A DNA stretch of 54,687 bases from assembly GCA_000151295.1 (NCBI GenBank), contig GG745333.1, forward strand, positions 8,700-63,386, written 5' to 3'. Below, in pieces: positions 9,086 through 17,763 of the stretch. The DNA is from Allomyces macrogynus ATCC 38327. Lineage: Eukaryota; Blastocladiomycota; Blastocladiomycetes; Blastocladiales; Blastocladiaceae. Made by a program: the position numbers and the translations under genes. The notes below the pieces were generated by a model. The model was not told the origin of the DNA, searched no databases, and worked only from the letters and a program-made list of their open reading frames with translations. Numbering within the stretch: the stretch's first letter is position 1; each line of letters starts with the position of its first letter.

Positions 9086-10318
9086 ATGTCGACCGAACCG
9101 ACGTTCCTCTTCGCGTCCGTCCTCGCGGCCTTCGCCGCGGCCGTGCGCCTCCCCGACCCTCGTGGCTCGGAACTCCATGCGATCGCGGTCGGCACCCCAC
9201 TCCCGGTCCCCACCGACGACGGCGACGAACTGCTCGCCATGGCGCTGTTGACGCCGCTTCCCGCGGCCGACCAATTCGAGTCGCTGCTCGCGCGCGGGAT
9301 CCCGGCCCTCGTCGTGTCCCCCGCCACCGAGTTTGATCAGAACGTGTTCATGTTCCCGCGGCCGCTCCAGGTGCCGACGGTGGTCGTGACCGAATGCGAA
9401 GCGCCCGTGCGTGATGTCGGGCCGATTGCGCGGACGACGATGGTGGAGCGCGCGGTCGCGAAGATGGAGGAAGAGGATGAGGCCGTCGCGTGGGAATGGA
9501 CGGCGACTGCCACGACGCGAGACGATGACGCCGTGGCTGTTGAGATTCCGATCGGGTGGGTGCAGTTTGACGGTATCGCGATGAACAAAAATGAGGACGA
9601 GGACGATACAGCGTCGGTCGACAGCGAAGTCGAGACCGACCTGTACGCTTTGCTGCTCGACGACGACGAGGCTCCAGTGATCACGGCCGCCAACGCGCTC
9701 GAGCGTATTCGCGCCGTTCCGTCACCCGCGCGCGCCACGCCCGTCGCCACAATCGACGACTCGGCCGCGGAGAACGCGTGGACCGTCGACTGGGACGCCG
9801 TCCCGATGCTCGGCACCACCGACTCGGCTGCCGACGTCTTCGACGACGACGAGCCGCTGCTCCCTGCCCGCGTCGCCGACGACCTCGATCTCGAAGACGA
9901 CAATACCGAGCCGCTCATTCAAGCCGCGTCGTCCGAAACCCTTCGCAACGCGAGCACTTCCGCGGCCAACCTTTCGCCCAGTGGCAAGATCTTTGACAAC
10001 GTCCTCGACACGCGGCAGCTCGTGGCGCCGTGGCCCGAACCGCCGTCTACAACCACCGTCGCAGCACCGGCGCCGGCGCCGGCGCCGGCAACGGGCATCA
10101 AGCGCGCGGCGGCGCGGCACGATTTGCGTTCTGCGCGCGGCAGATATGACGACGAGGACGAGGAGGGGGAACGGGAGCAGGGTGGGCGGCAAGCGGCATT
10201 GACGACGACGCGCGGTAAGGGTGCGACGTCGGCGACGACGCGCCGCGCGTCCGGGTTGCGCCGCATGCTGCGCAGCGTGCGGTCGAGTTTGGCGTGGGGG
10301 CGCGGTGGGCGCCACTAG
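9086..10318 (+). CDS. Acidic protein of unknown function
   Basis: 410 residues from ATG 9086 (cgccATGtcg context) to TAG, without introns. The N terminus has a moderately hydrophobic segment (FLFASVLAAFAAAVRLP) that could be a weak signal or membrane segment. The middle is rich in Asp/Glu (EDEDDTASVDSEVETD, LLDDDEAP, FDDDEPLLP). The C-terminal 120 residues become Ala/Pro-rich, with an APAPAPA run coded by a GCGCCG repeat near 10070-10090, then strongly basic with RASGLRRMLRSVRSSLAWG at the end. No family was recognised. The ATG lies about 350 bases right of the DIRS element, so the insertion sits in or near its promoter. Confidence 0.6.
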   Translation: MSTEPTFLFASVLAAFAAAVRLPDPRGSELHAIAVGTPLPVPTDDGDELLAMALLTPLPAADQFESLLARGIPALVVSPATEFDQNVFMFPRPLQVPTVVVTECEAPVRDVGPIARTTMVERAVAKMEEEDEAVAWEWTATATTRDDDAVAVEIPIGWVQFDGIAMNKNEDEDDTASVDSEVETDLYALLLDDDEAPVITAANALERIRAVPSPARATPVATIDDSAAENAWTVDWDAVPMLGTTDSAADVFDDDEPLLPARVADDLDLEDDNTEPLIQAASSETLRNASTSAANLSPSGKIFDNVLDTRQLVAPWPEPPSTTTVAAPAPAPAPATGIKRAAARHDLRSARGRYDDEDEEGEREQGGRQAALTTTRGKGATSATTRRASGLRRMLRSVRSSLAWGRGGRH

Positions 10319-11219
10319 GAGAGGGGGTAGGAGTGCGTGGGGGCGGGTTCCCCTGCGCGGTTTGAGATTGACGAGACTCGCGAAGAGGAGGAGGAGGAGC
10401 AGGCGGAGAAGGGCGACTGGGGAGGGGGGGAGCAAGAACCGGGAGGAGACTACGCTTGGATTTGAAAATGCACGCGTTGGGTTTGATGGTTTGTTGGTGG
10501 CTGCTCACTCACCGAATTGCGTCGCCGTGGGCGCGTCCAGCCGCGCGTCGGCCGACGGCGGCCGGGTGGACAGGCAAGGCGCGCGCATGCCCGGCGCTAC
10601 CGCCCCGTAACACTGGCGCGCCGCGTCCTCAGACGGGATTCAATAATTTGATGGCATCGCTGCGAAGCGACAGCAAATAACTCGGTCGCCACAGACACAT
10701 TGGGATTGACGTGGCCGCTGGCTTTTCAACAGTCCATGTGCGCGAAAACACATCGTCGGCACTGGTTGTGTTCTTGTTGCCCCGCACGCAGTGCACTCGC
10801 CAACCTCTCCCGGCCTCGTTCTCCATCCGCACCTCCTCAGTCAATACAGCTCTCCACCGCACGCTCGTGCACACCAGCATCCAGCGCGCCCGGCCACCCG
10901 CCACGACCTTGGGCCGACTTTCTCGCGCGCACACGTCCAGCAGCCGATCGACACCGACGCATTCCGCCCTCTGGCTCGTTCATCCTGGCATCCTGGCACA
11001 CTGGTCGCCATTGCCGTCCTCCGGCCCACAACCAAGCACACCCCAGCGTGCACCGGTGGACAAGATCCGGTGCCACACGACTGACCCGACACGACCGGCA
11101 AGTACCGGTTCTCGGGTTGCTGGAGTGACGTTCACGCCTTGCTGAGAACGTCGCATTCGACCTCGACTTTTCACCTGGCCTCGGCAAGCAGTCCTCGACG
11201 CGCGACCGATTGACCGACC
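10319..11219. other. Intergenic region upstream of the REEP-like gene
   Basis: About 900 bases without a supportable gene. Open frames at 10456-10680 and 10711-11145 lack hydrophobic pattern, family motifs or codon bias that would separate them from chance. AT-richer patches near 10640-10690 may be 3' or promoter sequence. Confidence 0.4.
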
Positions 11220-12200
11220 ATGGGCGCGCTCTACACGGCCGGGAAGACCTACTTGTGCGGATTCCATCCCTTCCTGCCGCCGCGTCCCGCCCCCGGCCCT
11301 GCCCGTCGATCCACGACCGACCGACGCTGACCGCTCTCCAATCGCGTCTAGCCTCGCCACATCGCTCTACGCGACCATGGCCATGCTCGCCGTGCCTTCT
11401 TCCCCCGCACACCGGCGCGCCGGCCGCGCTTCCGCCCCGCCACGACCCGCAGGTTCTGTGCCCGTCGCGACCCCGCCCGCACCGGTCTCGACGCAGGAAC
11501 TGCGATCGCACTTGATTTTCTGGGTGACTGTGGTGGTGCTGGGCCGAGCAGAACGCGTGGGCGATCGGGTACTGAAATACGTGCCGCTGTATTCGACGGC
11601 GAAATGGATGGCATTGATTGTGTTGATGGTGACAAGGCATATGGTACGTTGTCGCTGCGCGCGCTTTGCGATCCAAAGGATGGAGAGAGGGTGGAGACTG
11701 ACGCAGGTTGCGGAATGGAACGGAATGGCAATGTAGGGCACCTACCTCCTCTTCACGCAAAAGTTGCGGCCGTGGTTCCGCAAATACCAGAAGGTGATTG
11801 AACTGTGGGTCTCGATCGTACGTACCCCCCCCCCCCTCCCCTCCTCTCCCCTCTTCTCTTTCTCCCTTCTCCACTCCACACTGACCGCACCCGTCCTTCC
11901 CAGTACCCGCGCCAAGCGCTCGCCGCGGCGCTCGCTCTCGCGCACCGCGCCTACGTGCAGTACCAAGCGCTCTCCGCTTTACCGCCAGCCACGTCCGAGG
12001 ACGAGGCCGACTCTAGCAGCGAAAACGAGAACGCGCGGCCAAAAACCGATCCGGCCCCTGCAGCAGCAGCGGCACCATTGCTCCATGCGACCATGCGCAC
12101 ACGCGTCGACTGGCCCGGCGCGCTCGATGAGTTACAGCGCAGTCAGGTGGTGGTCGTGGATGAGAGCGAGTCTGGAGCAGGTGGGGACGACATGGATTGA
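11220..12200 (+). CDS. REEP / TB2-DP1-HVA22 family (Yop1-like) ER membrane-shaping protein
   Basis: Model: exons 11220-11254, 11352-11643, 11737-11817 and 11904-12200, 234 residues. The last two introns (GTACGT donors) are firm; the first (GTGCGG, 97 bases) is the weakest part. The family core is visible: SLYATMAML, then HLIFWVTVVVLGRAERVGDR, LKYVPLYSTAKWMALIVL and GTYLLFTQKLRPWFRKYQKV, which match the hairpin, the amphipathic segment and the charged tail of REEP/Yop1 proteins. These insert hairpins in the ER membrane and bend tubules. Oddities are an Ala/Pro/Arg-rich insertion of roughly 40 residues inside the first hairpin region and an acidic/Ala-rich C-terminal tail. An AATAAA at 12413-12418 may end this transcript. 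Confidence 0.82.
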
Positions 12201-12467
12201 CGAGGAGAGGAGAGGTGGAGGGGCGTGTACATACATAAATGGCAATGAGAATGAATGGCCTCATTGTGCCGTGTGTTGCGGAATGCACTGGCGAAATCCT
12301 GCGTGGGTAAGTGCCAATGTCGGTTGACACAGTGCATGGTGCTCCATGCCGTTCCGGATCCAGCATGACAGCGATACAAGCAACGGAATTCAAACAAAAA
12401 ATCAGTCCTGTCAATAAATAACTTCGCCATCGCTGCCCCTTGTGACGACCGGAGCAGCCCGCCCACG

Positions 12468-14371
12468 TTACCTCCTCGCACCACCCCCACCCAAAAACAA
12501 CTGCACCACACTCTCCACCTTCCCCACCTCCTCCTCCACCTTCTCCCACCCGTCCCTCCCTCGCGGGACCCGCGCAACCCACGCTTCAATCTCCTTTCTC
12601 CTTCGTGCGACTTTGGCCTTGCGGTTCTGGAACACGAGCACCCAGACCACCTCGAGTGTGGCACATGTCACGCCCAGGTTCGCTTCAGGCGTGAGTGCGA
12701 GCACGAGAGGCAAGGCCATGTTGGCAGTGGCGACAGCGAGTTTATTGGCGCGCGTGCGGATGCAAAGGGTGCGGAACGTGCGCAGGAGCGTCGCGGTCGT
12801 GCTGGGTGGGAGGTGCGAAATGCGGAGAGTGTCGATGAGGACCGGAATATGCGCTAGAAAGAACGAGACCACGTTCAGGAGCGGATCGCGGTGCGGATCC
12901 CATCAAAACCAAGGAGAACGTACGCGTCATTTGCCGCGCGACATCGCTGCACGCCGTCCACACCTCGACCACCTCGAGCAACATCCCCAACCCCTCCTTC
13001 CCACCACTCCCTCTCGCGACCGCCCGCCCCGCCGCATCCACCGCTCGCACGATCTCCGCAATCCACGGTCGCGGCCGCGCAAACAACGCGCGCCCGACAC
13101 TCGCGAACCGCGCCGCATAAGTGACGCACGTCACAAGTGCCGGCCGCGGGCGCACGATTCATGTTCCGACCAGTTCCTCGATGAGAGTGAGCCGATCGCC
13201 CCCGACGGTGGTGGTGCTGCGGGACACGAGGAACGCGGCCGCGTCGGTGTGGGACCGGATGATTTGGACAAGGACGGATGGGAGCGGATCTGTCGTGCCA
13301 GCGGAGGGAGGGTGCCGGATCGCGTGCCGGATCCACCGCGCAACAGCGGGGGTGTGCAGGGCGGATGCGGTATTGTCGGGTGATGCGGCGACTGCGGCGA
13401 GGAGCCGGACGAGGTGTGCCAATGGTGGCGGTGGCGGGGTCGCGGGAGTAGGTGGTGGAGCGAGGTGCGCGACAACAACGCGCGCAATCCGGGCTGTATC
13501 CACCTTGCCAAGCGAAAGACGCACGAGCGACGCAATCGAGTAGTAGTACAAGACGTCACGCTCGGCCAGGTCGGTCGTCGTCGCGACCCGCGCTGTGACA
13601 GCGCGCGCGATCGCCGTGACGTCGGCGTTTTCGGGTACCTCCCCAGCACGTTCTTAAAGCGACACGACGTGCGCGATCAACTGCACCATTGTCCTTGACT
13701 CGACGACCTTCGCCGCCGCCGTTCTCGCCCATTCGGCATGGCGCGGTAAACCACGTCCACGCGCACCGCGGCCACGGCACAAGCCAATTGCGCGACCTCT
13801 TCCCCAACTTCCTCACACAAGGCCAAATACTTGCCCACCGTTGGACCCCACGCGTCGACGCGATTCACGTCCCTTTCGAGTAACCGCGTCACGACCGGGG
13901 CAACCGACGCCTGCAAATCATGGACCGCCGCGCGTGCATGCGTGCCATACTCACCAGGAACAGACAGTCGGGTTCGAGTTCCGGCCACCCGATGCGGGAT
14001 CGGAGGGCAAGAATGACGAGAATCAGCTGGTCGTAGGCGGTAGATGGGTCGAGGCCGACGAGTGATCCGCCGTTGGGGGCGACGTAGGTGGGGGATGAGG
14101 TGAATGGCGGGTCGATGTGCGGGCGCAACGGGCTCCAGTAGCAGTAGAGCAGTGCGGCGAGGAGCCGTTCCTTGAGTGCGACGGTGAGGTGCGCGAAGCA
14201 AGGCAGGTGCATGGCGTCGTAGAGGATGCGCAGGGCAATGTGGAAGGAGGTGCGCGAGGTCATGAGGCGGGCGACGGCGGCGAGGAGCGTGGTGAGGACC
14301 GTGTTGGGGGGATTCGACGGCGAGTAAACGGTCGAGGATTCGCAGTCGCGGTCGCCGTAATCGGCTGTTGT
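12468..14371 (-). pseudogene. Helix-rich protein of unknown family, probably disrupted
   Basis: Reading leftward, coding-like sequence runs 14371-13955 (ending LEPDCLFL, donor GTGAGT), 13910 onward (ASVAPVVTRLLERDVNRVD...), and on to an exon end at 12924 (donor GTACGT), then 12853-12468 (HIPVLIDTLRISHLPPSTT... to stop). It looks like an alpha-solenoid or all-helical protein: long amphipathic stretches, Leu/Ala/Val-rich, no charged domain motifs. Continuity is broken by a change of frame near 13735, an in-frame TAA at 13654-13656 and an in-frame TGA at 13159-13161, with coding-like sequence on both sides of each. Intron solutions exist for the first two (for example GTTTAC...GAG, 13639-13751) but none with good sites for the TGA. 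The 5' exon is not identified. I could not name the family. Confidence 0.5.
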
Positions 14372-14688
14372 TCACAATTGCAGCATGGCATTGCAGCAAG
14401 TCGCAAGACGCCATGGCCGCGGTCAGCGGCGAGGAACCGAGTAATTTGCGATGGCGGGATTGGTGGGAGCGTCGCGGCCAAAATCATCCCAGCATGCCTA
14501 CTGACTGGCCAACCCACGCTCCCGCCTCCTCCTCCTCTCCTCTCGCTCCATTTGCGCTCCGCGACCGCGCCGACGACCGCGACACTGAACACGAACGGCA
14601 CTTCATCCATCCATCCATCCCATCCACGCGCGATGCCGCCCGACCCGCGTGCCTCCGCGGCGCCGCCGCCCCCGCATGCCCCGCCGTA

Positions 14689-14895
14689 ATGGGCCACCTA
14701 CGCCGCGCCCGCTCCACCTCCGTCAGCACCGTCTTCCTCGCCAACGCGCTCCTCAGCCTATCCTAGGTCTTCTTCTTCTCGTACGAGCACATCATTCTCT
14801 CGACGCTCGCCATGACCGGCATGTGGATCACGGCGATCCACACCGTGACTCGTCTCCCTCGCGGGGCGCGGTGGACGCGACGCGTCGCGTTGTAG
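14689..14895 (+). other. Possible small membrane protein reading frame interrupted by TAG
   Basis: From ATG 14689 the frame reads MGHLRRARSTSVSTVFLANA, reaches TAG at 14764-14766, and continues in the same frame with VFFFSYEHIILSTLAMTGMW and more, to a TAG at 14893. Both halves are hydrophobic and together look like two membrane helices. Alternatively a short intron (GTCAGC...CTAG) removes the stop. It lies 270 bases before APRT and could also be merely its 5' region. Very uncertain. Confidence 0.2.
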
Positions 14896-15167
14896 TTGTT
14901 GCAGGCGATGGAGAGGCGGATGTGGATGATGACCACGGTGATGCTGCCGTCTCGCGGCGTGCGTTGGACTCGGTCACATGCGACCACACGGAAAGCACGC
15001 GTGACGTTGTTCCTGGTTTTGCAAGGTTGTTTCTCCTCGCCCAAAAGAAGACGAAACGCGCCACGTTCAAGTCCCCTTGCACCATCCCAAACCAATCCTC
15101 TTGCCTCGAGTCCTCTCTCCTCCCCGGCCTCGCCCTGCACCCCTCAACACCAAGCACCATCAACACC

Positions 15168-15772
15168 ATGAGCAGCGACGGCCTCGACCGCGTGCGTGCC
15201 CTGATCCCGGCGATCCCCGACTTCCCGCAACCGGGCATCGTCTTCCGCGACCTGTTCCCGGTCTTCCGCGACCCCAAGGCGCTCGAGGCGCTCTCGGCGC
15301 ACCTGACGACGCACCTGCTCAACCTGCCGACCGACGTGGACGTAATTGTCGGCATCGACGCCCGTGGCTTTTTGCTGGGCCCGTTGCTCGCCGCGCGCGT
15401 GGGGGCCAGCTTTGTGCCGGTGCGCAAGCGGGGCAAGTTGCCGGGCGACGTGGTGCGCACGTCGTATGCCAAGGAGTACGGCTTGGTACGTTTGCTGCGG
15501 TTTTTCGCCATCGTCACGGTGCGGTGAGCTGACTGGGGCGGTTTCGGATTGTGTAGGACGAGGTCGAGATCCAAAAGGACGCGATCAAGGCCGGCCAGAA
15601 CGTGGTCGTTCTCGACGACCTGATTGCGACGGGCGGGTCGGCCAAGGCGGCCGGCGAGCTGGTGCGCATGATTGGTGGTAACATTATCGAGTACCTGTTT
15701 GTGATTGAGCTCGAAGCGCTTGCGGGCCGCGACGTGCTCGATGCGCCCGTCTACGCGCCGATTGTCTACTAG
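15168..15772 (+). CDS. APRT: Adenine phosphoribosyltransferase
   Basis: Exons 15168-15485 and 15557-15772 (donor GTACGT, acceptor TGTAG) give 177 residues, the usual APRT size. It converts adenine plus PRPP to AMP in purine salvage in the cytosol. The N terminus IPDFPQPGIVFRDLFPVF is typical. The middle has VDVIVGIDARGFLLGPLLA and SFVPVRKRGKLPGDV (flexible loop region), and the PRPP-binding motif VVVLDDLIATGGSAKAAGEL is complete with both acidic residues. The C terminus ends DAPVYAPIVY. The start was chosen because an open frame upstream lacks any APRT similarity and the ATG has a caccATGa context. The gene is intact. Confidence 0.96.
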
Positions 15773-15851
15773 AATGTAACGCGCGGGTTCGGTCGTCGTG
15801 ACGGCCAAAAAGAAAATACAGTTGCGTCTTAGCGTTCTTTCGGTTGCGGTG

Positions 15852-15990
15852 TCACTGGTGGTCGTGCAGTTCGTGCCCGCCCCCGATGCGCTTATCGTAT
15901 AGGTCGCCCCGGCGGTCGTCCTGACGGTGGGGCCACAGCCGACGTCGGGCGCGAGGCCGCTGTGATTCAGCACCAAGCGAGGGGCCTCCT
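15852..15990 (-). other. Possible 3' exon of an unidentified minus-strand gene
   Basis: Converging on APRT, a minus-strand frame after a CACTCAG acceptor-like site near 15990 reads GGPSLGAESQRPR, later WPHRQDDRRGDLYDKRIGGG, and stops (TGA) at 15852. The Arg/Asp/His-rich, non-repetitive ending looks like a real C terminus. No upstream exon was found before the assembly gap, so this is only a suggestion. Confidence 0.2.
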
Positions 15991-16511
15991 GAGTGATCTA
16001 AAGTCAGCGCGCGGCGCGGCTCGCCGTCTCCCAACGCTCCCACGGACCGCGCATCTTCTGCCACCCATGCTGTGGAGCGGAGCGAGCGCGGTCGCGGAGC
16101 CGGTCATGCGCGCTAGCCAGGGAGCGCGCTTGGAGTGCGCCGGTGAGAACGCCAAAAGCGGAGTGCACGCGCCTGGCGCCGTGGCCCAGCGAGTGGTGCG
16201 AGGAGCGCGCATAGACGAGGGGACCAGTGGCCGGCCGAGACAGAGCCCAGGAGCGTGGCGCGTGTGATGCCGCGCGTGATGGGCGCGCCAGTGGCGGCGG
16301 CAGGACGCGGCCCACGGCGACCGGGGGCACTTACGGCGCACAGCGCACGGCGCGCGACGGCGGCGCGATCAAGTGGAAGAACGTGCTGCTGGGTGTCGCG
16401 CCGCGGTGTCTTGTTGCTCGCGCGTCGATTGTGTGCGGGGACGCTTGCGTTTGGTCAACCGAGACCTGCCCGCGTGCTCTTACGCTTCTCGCCAGGTCGC
16501 GCGCGTCCGCT

Positions 16512-16562
16512 CTTCCCCTCCCCCCCCCCCCCCGCCCCGGGGGGGAAACCCCCCTTTCTTTT

Positions 16563-16594
<32 letters not shown>

Positions 16595-16609
16595 TAAAAA
16601 AAAAAAAAA
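16512..16609. other. Homopolymer runs before the gap (likely assembly artefact)
   Basis: Runs of C, G, C, T, G and A follow one another directly up to the gap. No natural sequence in this window resembles this; it looks like low-quality read ends left at a contig edge. Frames translated through it should be ignored. The region 15991-16511 to its left holds no supportable gene. Confidence 0.8.
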
Positions 16610-16870
16610 NNNNNNNNNNNNNNNNNNNNNNNNNNNNNNNNNNNNNNNNNNNNNNNNNNNNNNNNNNNNNNNNNNNNNNNNNNNNNNNNNNNNNNNNNNN
16701 NNNNNNNNNNNNNNNNNNNNNNNNNNNNNNNNNNNNNNNNNNNNNNNNNNNNNNNNNNNNNNNNNNNNNNNNNNNNNNNNNNNNNNNNNNNNNNNNNNNN
16801 NNNNNNNNNNNNNNNNNNNNNNNNNNNNNNNNNNNNNNNNNNNNNNNNNNNNNNNNNNNNNNNNNNNNNN
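16610..16870. other. Assembly gap (261 N)
   Basis: Every base from 16610 to 16870 is N. The gap cuts the 5' part of the gene that resumes at 16871, so its start, size and identity are unknown. Confidence 1.
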
Positions 16871-17431
16871 CGCGGCCCGCGCGACCCCTTCCACTACCCC
16901 GGCCGCGTTTCCGCTTCCCAACTGCCCGAATCGCATATCGCGCCCGAGGACGCCGAACGCATGCTGCGCATGCTCAAGGGCGACGCGCGGCGGCACGGCG
17001 CGTACGTGCGTGGCGCGCAGCCGCCGCGGCACGGGTCGGCCGCGGCGTTTTACCAGGCGGCGTACGCGCAGTATTTAAATGCGGTCGCCGAGGAGTTAGA
17101 CGTGCATCCGGGGTGGCTCGATACGATGATTGACCCGGACGAAGTACGCGCTCGCGGCGGGTAGGTGACTGATGGGCGCGGTGATCGGGTTGGCTGACAC
17201 AGAGGTGTGCGATGGTAGAACTTTGATGAACTGAAGCTGCGCGCGGCGCTGCGTCGCGAGGCCGCGTACCGCGCGCAGTTGGAGAGCGCCGAGCTCGGGC
17301 ATCCGGTGGCCCGCGGGCCGGCCGCGCACGTGCAGAGCGCCGCGACGAAGTTTGAGCTCGCGATGCGTGGCGGGTTAGGGGAGGAGGAGATGCGCCGTGG
17401 GGGCGGCGGCGGTGGGCGCGGCGGGCGCTAA
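16871..17431 (+). CDS. C-terminal fragment of an unidentified protein (5' end in gap)
   Basis: Open frame from the gap edge at 16871 to 17143, intron 17144-17218 (GTACGC...TAG), exon 17219-17431 ending TAA; 161 residues are visible. The fragment has EDAERMLRMLKGDARRHGAY, then AAAFYQAAYAQYLNAVAEEL DVHPGWLDTMIDPDE across the splice into NFDELKLRAALRREAAYRAQ, and ends in a Gly/Arg tail. The segment with a conserved-looking YLNAVAEEL...PGWL is reminiscent of C-terminal helices in flavin monooxygenases, but this is only an impression. The splice keeps the frame and a continuous helical pattern, so the gene itself is credible. Confidence 0.6.
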
Positions 17432-17763
17432 GTTGAACGCGTCCAGTCATGCACGCCGTCGAGAGAGAGAGAGAGAGGGAAGGGGACGTGTGCACGAGGG
17501 CGGGGCGCCATTCCCGTCGAGTGGATCAAGTCGCGTCGTGTCGCGAACGTTGCTTGTTCATTTGGATTTGGTTTGGGATGGGTTCACCCGTGGATCCTCG
17601 ACCGCCGTCGTGCGGTTCATCGAGTCGTTCTCGTTTTGTTTCCCATGTCGTTCTCGTTCTCCCCGCCTGGTCGGTCGTTGTCGTTCCCCTCCCTCATTGT
17701 GCATCCTTTCCGTCTCGTTCAACACAAATCCCCGTCTCGTCATTCTATTCCACGCCCAATGAT

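Noticed and set aside
10711..11145. 144-codon frame upstream of the REEP-like gene
   Set aside because: Overlaps two other frames of equal length, no family pattern; fits a long leader or intergenic DNA.
13159..13161. Selenocysteine or reassigned TGA in the helical gene
   Set aside because: TGA ends REEP, thioesterase and EF-hand genes in this window, fungi generally lack selenoprotein machinery, and the same gene also has a TAA and a frame break.
14649..15167. N-terminal extension of APRT by 173 codons
   Set aside because: The added part has no APRT similarity and an Arg/Asp/His shadow composition; the normal start gives the family length.
14828..15976. 382-codon minus-strand frame opposite APRT
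   Set aside because: Antisense of a verified gene and its intron; composition is a shadow.
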